The notes: generated by a model not told the origin, from the letters alone. A stretch of DNA of 9,162 nucleotides from Robbsia sp050955065 (GCA_050955065.1 JBPBQT010000372.1:1-9162), one strand, 5' to 3'. Counted from the stretch's first letter, positions 1 through 6,401 are shown. Translations and numbers: made by a program.

Positions 1-409
1 GTTGCGCGACCTCGCGGACCATCTGCCCGGAAATGAACTGGTACTGATCCGACGGCGTCATGAACATCGTTTCGACGTCCGGCAGCAGATACCGGTTCAT
101 TCCGGCCATCTGGAACTCGTACTCGAAATCCGAGACCGCCCTGAGCCCGCGCACGATCACGCGCGCCTCGCAGCTGCGCACGAAATCCTTCAACAGTCCG
201 GAAAACCCCTCCACGCGCACGTTCGGGTAGTGTCCGAGCACGTCACGCGCGATTTCCAGGCGTTCCTCCAGCGTGAAGAACGGCCCCTTCTTCCGGCTCG
301 CGGCCACGCCCACCACCAGCACGTCGAACATGCTAGCCGCACGGCGCACGAGGTCCTCGTGACCGCGCGTGAGCGGATCGAACGTTCCAGGATATACCGC
401 TGTAATCAT
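1..409 (-). CDS. coaD: Phosphopantetheine adenylyltransferase CoaD (3' end outside window)
   Basis: CoaD transfers AMP from ATP to 4'-phosphopantetheine, giving dephospho-CoA, the penultimate step of coenzyme A synthesis in the cytoplasm. The visible 136 residues begin MITAVYPGTFDPLTRGHEDL and carry the nucleotidyltransferase signature T14-R-G-H17. Also present are the basic stretch VIVRGLR (84-90), the block DFEYEFQMAGMNRYL, and the ISGQMVRE segment (126-133) that corresponds to the nucleotide-binding ISSTxVRE-type motif. The family is usually about 160-170 residues, so roughly 30 C-terminal residues lie beyond the left edge. The ATG is supported by GGAGAAG six bases upstream. It lies 92 bases downstream of rsmD in the same direction, a frequent bacterial pairing. 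A TTGACA and a 13-base dyad sit just upstream. Identity is near certain from the sequence itself. Confidence 0.97.
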   Translation of the reverse strand, partial: MITAVYPGTFDPLTRGHEDLVRRAASMFDVLVVGVAASRKKGPFFTLEERLEIARDVLGHYPNVRVEGFSGLLKDFVRSCEARVIVRGLRAVSDFEYEFQMAGMNRYLLPDVETMFMTPSDQYQFISGQMVREVAQ

Positions 410-420
410 TGTCTTCTCCA

Positions 421-441
421 CTGTCCCGGACAGTATGTCAA
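421..441 (-). promoter_or_regulatory. TTGACA element and dyad upstream of coaD
   Basis: On the minus strand TTGACA (436-441) is followed after two bases by the dyad CTGTCCGGGACAG (421-433, six-base arms around one centre base). The coaD Shine-Dalgarno lies immediately downstream. A 17-base spacer from TTGACA would place the -10 at GAGAAG (413-418), which is poor and overlaps the ribosome site. A conventional promoter is therefore doubtful. The dyad has the shape of a protein-binding operator, but I cannot assign a regulator. Confidence 0.3.
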
Positions 442-501
442 GGTATTGCCTCTTCTCTAGACCGCCCATGCCATGGGCATGCGCGGACCGCGAGCGCATT
501 A

Positions 502-1278
502 TTATCCGTTTTCCTCCACGCCTTGCGCGGCGCCCTCGTCCGCCTGCTCGTCCGCCTGCTCGTCCGCCTGGTCGTCCACCTCCTGCCGCAGCAGATGATA
601 ATGCACCGCGCCGGCTTTGCCGTAGCGGGTGATGCGCCATCCGGCGGCATGCAGTTCCGCAAACGCCGCGGCGAGCGCGGGATCGGCCATCTCCGCCGGC
701 AATGCCTTTGCCGTCTCCGGGTCGAGCGGCACCGGGGATTCGACGTAGAGGTCGGCTCCGGCGCTCGCGAGCCGCGCGGCCACCGGCAGCGCCCGGGGCA
801 GCAGCGCGCTGTCGAACGGCGGATCGATGAAGATCACGTCGAAACTCCGCGATGCGAGCCCGGCCGCCAGCCGCAATGCATCGGCCTCCGCCACTTCCAC
901 CGCGCCCGCGCCCAGCCGCGCCTTGACCGCGCGCAGCTGCGTCGCCGCCTTCGCCTGACGTTCGACGAGCAGGACCCGACGCGCGCCGCGCGACGCCGCC
1001 TCGAAACCCAGCGCGCCGGTGCCGGCGAACATGTCGAGACAGACCGCCCCGACCAGCTGCCGGCCCAGCCAGTTGAAGAGCGTCTCCCGCACGCGGTCCG
1101 GCGTCGGCCGCAACCCCTGCGCGTCGACGACCTGCAACGGCGTGCGTTTCCAGTCGCCGCCGATGATGCGGACCTGCTGCGGCGCATGGCGCACCGCGCG
1201 CGCGGCCGCCTTGCGCGCGTCGGGCGCGCTGGTGGCGGCGCCGGAGCGGGCACGTTGGGAAGACGAAGGACGAGTCAT
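502..1278 (-). CDS. rsmD: 16S rRNA (guanine(966)-N(2))-methyltransferase RsmD
   Basis: RsmD methylates G966 of 16S rRNA in the assembled 30S subunit, using S-adenosylmethionine. The 258-residue product has the family opening VRIIGGDWKR (36-45), the block LRPTPDRVRETLFNWL (56-71), the SAM-binding motif DMFAGTGALGFEA (82-94), the acidic loop LLVE (103-106) and the catalytic DPPF (152-155). The core is about residues 36-232. E. coli RsmD is near 198 residues. The excess here is a low-complexity, Ala/Arg/Ser-rich N-terminus of about 35 residues and an acidic tail with three QADE repeats (237-248). No Shine-Dalgarno is visible before the ATG, and the first internal Met falls inside the core, so a GTG or TTG start nearer residue 30 is possible. 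In E. coli, rsmD is also divergent from ftsY; here two M16 genes lie between them. Confidence 0.95.
   Translation of the reverse strand: MTRPSSSQRARSGAATSAPDARKAAARAVRHAPQQVRIIGGDWKRTPLQVVDAQGLRPTPDRVRETLFNWLGRQLVGAVCLDMFAGTGALGFEAASRGARRVLLVERQAKAATQLRAVKARLGAGAVEVAEADALRLAAGLASRSFDVIFIDPPFDSALLPRALPVAARLASAGADLYVESPVPLDPETAKALPAEMADPALAAAFAELHAAGWRITRYGKAGAVHYHLLRQEVDDQADEQADEQADEGAAQGVEENG
535..570 (-). repeat. 12-bp tandem repeat in the rsmD 3' end
   Basis: Three perfect copies of ctcgtccgcctg (plus-strand reading) occupy 535-546, 547-558 and 559-570. A degenerate fourth copy follows at 571-582. Because the unit is a multiple of three, it encodes QADE repeats in frame in the RsmD tail. 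Copy-number change would lengthen or shorten the tail without a frameshift. Confidence 0.9.
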
Positions 1279-1310
1279 GTGAGCGTATGCGGGGGATGAG
1301 AGGCACGGCC

Positions 1311-1319
1311 ATTATCGCA
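1311..1319 (-). promoter_or_regulatory. Candidate extended -10 promoter of rsmD
   Basis: The minus strand reads TGCGATAAT in the 64-base gap between the M16 partner gene and rsmD. This matches the extended -10 form TGnTATAAT at all but one base. A start near 1304 would give a leader of about 26 bases. No convincing -35 is seen at the usual spacing. It would allow rsmD and coaD to be transcribed apart from the M16 genes. Confidence 0.35.
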
Positions 1320-1342
1320 GACTCGGCCGCTGCGCCCCATAT

Positions 1343-2740
1343 TCAACGCCGTGCCCCCAGCACCAGTGTGGTCTGCCGCGCGGGGTCGATCCATTTGGCG
1401 AAGGTCGCGATCGCCTGTTCGAGCGTGACCGCCGCGACTTGCTCCGGCCAGCGCTGCAGACGATCGAGCGGCAAACGGTCGAAACCGATGTCGGCGGCGT
1501 GACGCAGCAGCTTCGCGTTCGAATCGAACGCCAGCGGGCGGCCGTCGATCAGTTCCCGGCGCGTGCGGTCGAACTCGGCCGCGTCGACGCCGTCGGCGCC
1601 GCCGCTGACAAAGCCGCGCAACGTCTCCCGTACCGCGTCCAGCGCCTGCTGCGCCTGGTCCCCACGCGTCTTCAACGCGATCCGGTGCTCGCCGAGCCGC
1701 GACATGAACAGCGCGCTCGAGACTTCGTACGCGAGGCCGAGCCGGTCGCGCACCACGTCGTTGAGCCGCCACGAGAACATCCGGTTGGCGATCATCAACG
1801 GAAAATACCCGGCGTCGCCCACGCCCGGTACCCGCGCGCCGATGACGATATGCGCCTGGCTCGCCGGATGGTCGATCGTCAGGCGGCGTCCCGCGGTTTT
1901 CTTGTGCTCCTCCGGCTCCTCCCCCTCTGCGTCGGCGCGCTGCGGCGCGCCCGGCGTCGGCTCGTCGCCCGCCGGGGCGACCGGCAGCGCCAGCGCGAGC
2001 GTCTCGGCGATGCGCTCGGCATCGGCGCGCGCGAGGTCGCCGACCAGTGTGATGATGGCCCGGGAGCGCACGAGATACCGACGGTGAAACGCCGCGACGT
2101 CCTGCCGGCCGATCGCCGCGATGCTCGTGGCGTCCGCGATCACGCCGAACGGATGCCCCTCGTAGAGCGCCTGCGTCAGGCGCAGATTGCAGAGTTGCTC
2201 GGGATCGGTCAGTTGCTCCTCGGCGAACGCGAGCAGGCGTTCGCGCTCGCGCTCGAACGGCCGCGCCGCCCACGAAGGCGCGGCGAGCATCGCGCCGAGC
2301 AGCAGCAGCGCGCGCGCCAGCAGCACCGGCTGCGACAGCGAGCGCAGGCCGATCGCGATGCGGTCGGCCTGCGCGTCCGCCGCCACCTTCGCGCCGATAT
2401 CGTCGAACGCGTGTTCGGCGGCTTCCTCGCGCATCGCCGGCAGCGGGCCATGGCGCTTCTGGCCGGTCAGCAGCAGGCTGGCGACCATCTCGGAGAGGCC
2501 CGCCTTGCCCGGCGGATCGACGCAGCTCCCGGCTTCGAAATCGATGTTCAGGTCGACGATCGGCAGCGAACGCCGCGCGGCGTACAGCACGCGCACGCCG
2601 CTCGACGTGGTCCAGCCTTCCAGGACGACGCCACCGTGAGAGGTCCCCGTATCAGCGCGCATCGCGTCGTCCCGGCCGGGCTCGCGCGGCAACGTGGTCG
2701 CCTGCATCGGCGCTTTCCTGGTGGGTGTTCCGTTTGTCAT
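1343..2740 (-). CDS. M16 family peptidase-like protein, non-catalytic partner subunit
   Basis: This 465-residue M16 (pitrilysin/insulinase clan) protein lacks the zinc site. The stretch GLSEMVAS (81-88) aligns with GIAHVLEH of the neighbouring subunit, so the three HxxEH residues become Glu84, Ala87 and Ser88. The C-terminal half keeps the block MFSWRLNDVVRDRLGLAYEVSS (positions 321-342), whose Arg331/Arg333 and Tyr338 match the R/Y pair of non-catalytic subunits in bacterial M16B heterodimers. The two halves are joined by an acidic linker (about 255-283). It is probably the substrate-positioning partner of the upstream gene product. The start is uncertain. ATG 2740 has GGGGAAG close upstream and overlaps the upstream gene by 89 bases. 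ATG 2707 has AGGA with eight-base spacing, and ATG 2662 would leave an 11-base overlap but has no clear ribosome site. No signal peptide is apparent from any of these starts. Confidence 0.9.
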   Translation of the reverse strand: MTNGTPTRKAPMQATTLPREPGRDDAMRADTGTSHGGVVLEGWTTSSGVRVLYAARRSLPIVDLNIDFEAGSCVDPPGKAGLSEMVASLLLTGQKRHGPLPAMREEAAEHAFDDIGAKVAADAQADRIAIGLRSLSQPVLLARALLLLGAMLAAPSWAARPFERERERLLAFAEEQLTDPEQLCNLRLTQALYEGHPFGVIADATSIAAIGRQDVAAFHRRYLVRSRAIITLVGDLARADAERIAETLALALPVAPAGDEPTPGAPQRADAEGEEPEEHKKTAGRRLTIDHPASQAHIVIGARVPGVGDAGYFPLMIANRMFSWRLNDVVRDRLGLAYEVSSALFMSRLGEHRIALKTRGDQAQQALDAVRETLRGFVSGGADGVDAAEFDRTRRELIDGRPLAFDSNAKLLRHAADIGFDRLPLDRLQRWPEQVAAVTLEQAIATFAKWIDPARQTTLVLGARR

Positions 2741-4178
2741 CCGCTTCCCCGTCTTCCCCGTCTTCCCCGTCTTCCCCTGCCTCGTCCTCCTCGTCCTCCT
2801 CGACGTCGTCGTCCGGCAGCAGCACGGCGACCGTCATCGTGTCGTCGGAAAAATAGCGCGCGGCGACATCCTGCAACTGCGCGGTGGTGACCGCCGCCAG
2901 ACGCGCATCGATGGTGCGCACGTCGTCGGCGAGGCCGAGCATCGCCATCCTGCCCAGTTCGTCGGCCTGCTCGAACACGGAATCGCTACGGTAGAGCCGC
3001 GCCGACAGCAATTGCGTGCGCACGCGCTGCAAGGCCTGCGGCGTCACGCCGTCGCGGGCGACGGCGGCGATCGCCGCGCGCAGGCCGCGCTCGACGCGCG
3101 CCGGCGTCGCCTCGGCCGCGCACACCGCGCCGACGATGAACAACCCCGGCTCGCGCGCCAGGTAATCGTAGGTCGCCCAGGTCTCGTCGGCCAGCCGGCG
3201 TCGCCGGACCACCGCGGTTTCGAGGATGCGGCCCCAGTCGAGCAGTTCCGCCAGCACCGCCAGCGCATAGACGTCGTCGTCCGCGCGCGGGTCGCTCAGG
3301 CGCGGGACCTTGAAACCCAGCGCGAGTTGCGGCGCGGGCACCAGCGCGCGGGTGACGATGCGGCGCGTACCGCGCTGCACGGGCTCGTGCTGGGCACGAC
3401 GCCGCGCAGGCATCGTCGACGCCGCCGACGCCGCCGGCGCGATGGCGCCGAAGCAGCGTTGCGCGAGCGCGAAGACCGCCTGCGGCGCGACGTCACCGGC
3501 CACCACCAGCATCGCGTTGTCCGGGCGATACCAGCGCTCGTACCAGTGCCGCGCGTCCTCCGCGCGCATCGATTCGAGATCGCTCATCCAGCCGATGATC
3601 GGCCAGCGCTGCGGCGACGCGTGAAAGGCGCTCGCATACAGGCTTTCATACAGCAGGCCGGCGGGATCGTCGTCGCTGCTCTGGCGCCGCTCCTCCATCA
3701 CGACGCGGATCTCGCGTTCGAACTCGGCGTCGGTGATCCGCAGATCGGTCATGCGCTCGGCCTCCAGCGCCATGACGTCGGCGAGCCGCGCGGCCGGCGC
3801 CTCGACCGTATACGCGGTGTAGTCGGTCCAGGTCAGCGCGTTCGCGTAGGCGCCCAGCGCACGCATCTGCTGATCGTATTCGCCGGGGCCGTAGCGGGTC
3901 GTGCCGTTGAACATCATGTGCTCGAGCACATGCGCGATGCCGGTCACGCCGCTGGTCTCGTCGAGCGAGCCGACGCGGTACCACAGCGCGTGCCCGACGA
4001 CCGGGGCGCGATGGTCCTCGAGCACGAGGACTTCCAGGCCGTTGCCCAGCGTGTGCCGGCTGACCGGCGCGTCGAACGCGGGCGGCGCGGCGGCCAGCGC
4101 GGCGAGCGCGGCGTCGAGCGCCGCGGCCGCATGCGCCGGCGCATCCGACGATTCGGGCGGCGAACCTCTGCGATCCAT
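2652..4178 (-). CDS. M16 family zinc metallopeptidase, catalytic subunit
   Basis: This 508-residue peptidase has the inverted zinc motif HVLEH (His83, Glu86, His87), with the distal glutamate in VVMEER (Glu162/163) at the family spacing of about 76 residues. Also present is the conserved YANALTWTDYTAYT block (111-124). His83, His87 and the distal Glu should bind zinc, with Glu86 the general base. The second M16 domain spans about 270-455. The tail 456-481 is strongly acidic and contains GED repeats; the last 29 residues overlap the next gene in another frame. The ATG is fixed by AGAGAGGA just upstream; no in-frame Met lies close above. Residues 1-40 are Ala-rich but lack a basic N-terminus followed by a hydrophobic core, so I cannot support a signal peptide, although many related proteins are periplasmic. 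With its non-catalytic neighbour it likely forms a heterodimer degrading peptides or small proteins. Substrate unknown. Confidence 0.93.
   Translation of the reverse strand: MDRRGSPPESSDAPAHAAAALDAALAALAAAPPAFDAPVSRHTLGNGLEVLVLEDHRAPVVGHALWYRVGSLDETSGVTGIAHVLEHMMFNGTTRYGPGEYDQQMRALGAYANALTWTDYTAYTVEAPAARLADVMALEAERMTDLRITDAEFEREIRVVMEERRQSSDDDPAGLLYESLYASAFHASPQRWPIIGWMSDLESMRAEDARHWYERWYRPDNAMLVVAGDVAPQAVFALAQRCFGAIAPAASAASTMPARRRAQHEPVQRGTRRIVTRALVPAPQLALGFKVPRLSDPRADDDVYALAVLAELLDWGRILETAVVRRRRLADETWATYDYLAREPGLFIVGAVCAAEATPARVERGLRAAIAAVARDGVTPQALQRVRTQLLSARLYRSDSVFEQADELGRMAMLGLADDVRTIDARLAAVTTAQLQDVAARYFSDDTMTVAVLLPDDDVEEDEEDEAGEDGEDGEDGEADDKRNTHQESADAGDHVAARARPGRRDAR
2744..2777 (-). 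repeat. 9-bp tandem repeat at the M16 gene junction
   Basis: Three perfect copies of cttccccgt (plus-strand reading; 2744-2752, 2753-2761, 2762-2770) and a partial fourth (2771-2777) encode GED repeats of the acidic tail of the catalytic M16 subunit. On the minus strand each copy contains GGGGAAG. The last copy lies directly in front of the first ATG (2740) of the partner gene, so the repeat also supplies a Shine-Dalgarno-like sequence. Confidence 0.88.
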
Positions 4179-4287
4179 ACACTTCCTCTCTGCTAAAATA
4201 CGGTGCGCTATCGAGGCGCCATCCGAAGGTGACGACAAGCGCAGGCAAGGCGCGCCCTGACGCGTCACCTCCACGTCGAGTTTCCAC
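4179..4287. promoter_or_regulatory. Divergent control region between the M16 genes and ftsY
   Basis: Plus strand: TGCTAAAAT (4191-4199) is a good extended -10 element for ftsY. Transcription would begin near 4206, giving a leader of about 80 bases. No clear -35 is seen, which is tolerated with an extended -10. Minus strand: TATTTT (4195-4200) could serve the M16 genes, but the leader would be only about ten bases and no -35 is evident. The two -10 elements overlap, so the two directions could compete for polymerase. The ribosome site of the catalytic M16 gene (AGAGAGGA) is also inside this region. Confidence 0.5.
4227..4270 (+). other. Stem-loop in the ftsY leader
   Basis: AGGTGACG (4227-4234) pairs perfectly with CGTCACCT (4263-4270), closing a 28-base interior that can form a further short GCGC pairing. 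The stem ends 17 bases before the ftsY ATG. The ftsY start itself has only a weak GAG seven bases upstream, so the structure could influence translation. I recognise no known riboswitch class. This is inferred from base pairing alone. Confidence 0.45.
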
Positions 4288-6342
4288 ATGTTCAGTTTTT
4301 TCAAACGCTTCACCCGTTCGCAGGCAGAACCCGCGCCGGTTGAAAAGCGCGATGATACCCCCGCGCCGACACCCCCGCAGGAGTCGCCCGAGGCGCGTGC
4401 GCCCGAGCGGCACGCAACGGCGCCGCTTACACCGACGACGCCCCCTGTGGCGCCTCCCGCCGCGAGCCTGCCCGCCGCCGCGCCAACCGGCGTGCCGGCG
4501 CACGCCGCGCCGGTGACCGGGGCCCCGCTTGCGACCGCGACGCCTGCCGTCGAACCACCGCCGGCACCCGCCGCACCCTTGGTTGAAACGCCCCCGGTGC
4601 CCGCCGCACCGTTGGTCGGGACGCCGTCCGTACCCGAGATGCCTCCGCCCGTGGCGTCGGTGCCTGCCACGCCGCTCGTAGAAACCGCGCAGACCCTACC
4701 GCTCGTTGACGCCGCCCCGGCCATTCACCCCGCCCCGGCCGTTCATGCCGCCCCGGCCATTCACCCCGCCCCGGCCGTTCATGCCGCCCCGGCCGTTCAT
4801 GCCGCCCCGGCCGCACAGCAGCCGGCGGTGCAGGCATCGGTCGTGCACGCGGATCCCGTGGCGACGCTGCCACCGGTCGGGCACCCCTCCCCGGCACCGC
4901 ACGCGCCGGTCGTGCACGCGGATCCCGTGGCGACGCTGCCACCGGTTGGGCACCACCCCTCCCCGGCACCGCACGCGCCGGTCGTGCACGCGGATCCCAT
5001 CGTGACGATGCCGCCGGTCGTGCATGCCCCCCCGGCACCGCACGCGCCAATCGTGCACGCGGATCCCATCGTCCAGACGGTTCGGACCGACCGTGCCGAT
5101 CCGCTCGCGCACCGATCCTCTACCACACCGGCCTCTGCTCCGGCCCCCGCTCCGGCGCCCGCCATTCCCGCGCGTCAGGCCCCGCCGATCGTGCATGCCG
5201 ATCCGATCGTGCAGGTCGCCGCCGTTGCGCCGGCCGCGCCCCGGACAGGCGACAGCGAGGCCGGGAAGTCACGGCCATTCATCAGCCGGCTCTGGAACCG
5301 CGGCAAGAACGACGCCGATGCCGATAACCGTCCCGGGACCGACGCCGGCCGGACGTTCGCGACGCCCACCGGCGACGCCGGTAGCGAGGACGACTACGAA
5401 ATCATCCCGCCGCCGCCGCCCGATCCCGGCGCCCGGCAGTCATGGTTGACGCGGCTGCGTTCGGGTCTGTCGAAGACCAGCGCGGGGCTGACCGGCCTGT
5501 TCGTCGGCGTCGCGGTCGACGACGCGCTGTTCGAGGAACTCGAAACCGCGCTGCTGGTGTCGGACGCCGGCATGGACGCGACCGAATTCCTGCTGGAGTC
5601 GCTCAAGCAGAAGGTCCGCATCGAACGTCTGACCACCAGCGCGCAGGTCAGGGAAGCATTGCGCGAACTGCTCATCGAACTGCTGGCACCGCTCGAACGC
5701 TCGATGGTGCTGGGCCGCGCGCAGCCGCTCGTCGTGATGATCGCCGGCGTGAACGGCGCCGGCAAGACCACGAGCATCGGCAAGCTCGCGAAACATCTGC
5801 AAAGCTATGGCCAGTCGGTGCTGCTGGCGGCCGGCGACACGTTCCGCGCCGCGGCGCGCGAACAGCTCGTCATCTGGGGCGAACGCAACAACGTGACGGT
5901 GGTCGAGCAGTCGGGCGGCGACCCGGCGGCGGTGATCTTCGACGCGGTCAATGCCGCGCGCGCGCGCAAGATCGACGTGATGATGGCGGATACCGCCGGC
6001 CGTCTGCCGACCCAGCTGCACCTGATGGAAGAACTGCGCAAGGTCAAACGCGTGGTCGGCAAGGCGATGGACGGCGCGCCGCATGAGATCCTGCTGGTGC
6101 TCGACGCGAACACCGGCCAGAACGCGCTGACCCAGGTGAAGGCCTTCGACGACGCGCTCGGCCTGACCGGGCTGATCGTCACCAAGCTCGACGGCACCGC
6201 GAAGGGCGGCATCCTCGCGGCCATCGCCCGGCAGCGGCCGATCCCGGTGTATTTCATCGGCGTCGGCGAATCGGTCGACGACCTGCAGCCGTTCTCGGCG
6301 GCGGAATTCGCCGACGCGCTGCTCGGCACCGAACCGCTCTAG
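4288..6342 (+). CDS. ftsY: Signal recognition particle receptor FtsY with expanded N-terminal A domain
   Basis: FtsY is the membrane-associated GTPase that receives SRP-ribosome complexes and hands them to the Sec translocon. The 684-residue product starts MFSFFKRF, the usual amphipathic membrane-binding start. The N domain runs from about 386 to 470. The G domain carries G1 GVNGAGKTT (487-495), G2 DTFRAAA (517-523), G3 DTAGR (568-572), G4 TKLDGTAKGG (632-641) and G5-region GVGESVDDL (658-666). All GTPase residues look intact. The A domain, about 385 residues, is far longer than that of E. coli FtsY (about 195) and differs in character: Pro/Ala/Val/His-rich rather than mainly acidic, with two tandem repeat arrays (142-176 and 185-254) and further VHADP copies. 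A short acidic patch (366-370) and a proline run precede the NG domain. ftsE and ftsX, neighbours of ftsY in E. coli, are absent here. Confidence 0.96.
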   Translation: MFSFFKRFTRSQAEPAPVEKRDDTPAPTPPQESPEARAPERHATAPLTPTTPPVAPPAASLPAAAPTGVPAHAAPVTGAPLATATPAVEPPPAPAAPLVETPPVPAAPLVGTPSVPEMPPPVASVPATPLVETAQTLPLVDAAPAIHPAPAVHAAPAIHPAPAVHAAPAVHAAPAAQQPAVQASVVHADPVATLPPVGHPSPAPHAPVVHADPVATLPPVGHHPSPAPHAPVVHADPIVTMPPVVHAPPAPHAPIVHADPIVQTVRTDRADPLAHRSSTTPASAPAPAPAPAIPARQAPPIVHADPIVQVAAVAPAAPRTGDSEAGKSRPFISRLWNRGKNDADADNRPGTDAGRTFATPTGDAGSEDDYEIIPPPPPDPGARQSWLTRLRSGLSKTSAGLTGLFVGVAVDDALFEELETALLVSDAGMDATEFLLESLKQKVRIERLTTSAQVREALRELLIELLAPLERSMVLGRAQPLVVMIAGVNGAGKTTSIGKLAKHLQSYGQSVLLAAGDTFRAAAREQLVIWGERNNVTVVEQSGGDPAAVIFDAVNAARARKIDVMMADTAGRLPTQLHLMEELRKVKRVVGKAMDGAPHEILLVLDANTGQNALTQVKAFDDALGLTGLIVTKLDGTAKGGILAAIARQRPIPVYFIGVGESVDDLQPFSAAEFADALLGTEPL
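4711..4815 (+). repeat. 18-bp tandem array in the ftsY A-domain coding region
   Basis: Five 18-base units and a partial sixth encode alternating six-residue blocks: AAPAIH, PAPAVH, AAPAIH, PAPAVH, AAPAVH, then AAPAA (residues 142-176). The near identity at the DNA level, including third positions, points to recent duplication by slippage or unequal recombination. All units are in frame, with one His per block. Confidence 0.92.
4840..5049 (+). repeat. 69/72-bp tandem array in the ftsY A-domain coding region
   Basis: Three consecutive units span 4840-4908 (69 bases), 4909-4980 (72 bases, one extra His codon) and 4981-5049 (69 bases). They encode variants of VVHADPVATLPPVGH followed by PSPAPHAP. 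Truncated copies of the opening block recur at 5050-5070 (IVHADPI) and 5188-5208 (IVHADPI). The first two units are nearly identical and the third has diverged, giving a gradient of decay towards the 3' side. Each unit has the same GGATCC at the ADP codons. Confidence 0.92.
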
Positions 6343-6359
6343 GAACCGCGAACGCATGG

Positions 6360-6380
6360 CCCGGACGAAGGCCGTCCGGG
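6360..6380. terminator. Hairpin between convergent ftsY and FAH-family genes
   Basis: CCCGGAC (6360-6366) and GTCCGGG (6374-6380) form a perfect 7-bp stem with a seven-base loop, 17 bases past the ftsY stop and about 20 bases past the end of the converging gene. The position suits a bidirectional terminator. There is no U-tract on either side, so it may only stabilise 3' ends or act with Rho. Confidence 0.45.
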
Positions 6381-6401
6381 GCGCGCGTCCTGTATCCCGC
6401 C

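Noticed and set aside
468..482. GCCCATG-C-CATGGGC palindrome between rsmD and coaD
   Set aside because: Seven-base arms around one base could bind a protein, but GC-rich palindromes of this size are common and nothing links it to a promoter element.
1439..4196. Long plus-strand open frames opposite the two M16 genes (1439-2890 and 2694-4196)
   Set aside because: They are antisense shadows caused by high GC. Their translations are Arg/Ala-rich with no recognisable motif, while the minus strand carries clear M16 motifs.
4179..4724. Upstream extension of the catalytic M16 gene into the ftsY N-terminal region
   Set aside because: The open frame continues, but it would cross the promoter region and overlap the ftsY start. 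ATG 4178 has a strong ribosome site, and the extension has no M16 sequence.
4427..5196. Repetitive minus-strand open frames with GRHERPGRGEWPG-like sequence
   Set aside because: They are reverse readings of the in-frame ftsY repeats. The FtsY frame continues into a conserved domain and these do not.
4711..5241. CRISPR-like periodicity
   Set aside because: Units are contiguous with no spacers, lengths are multiples of three, and they code for part of FtsY.
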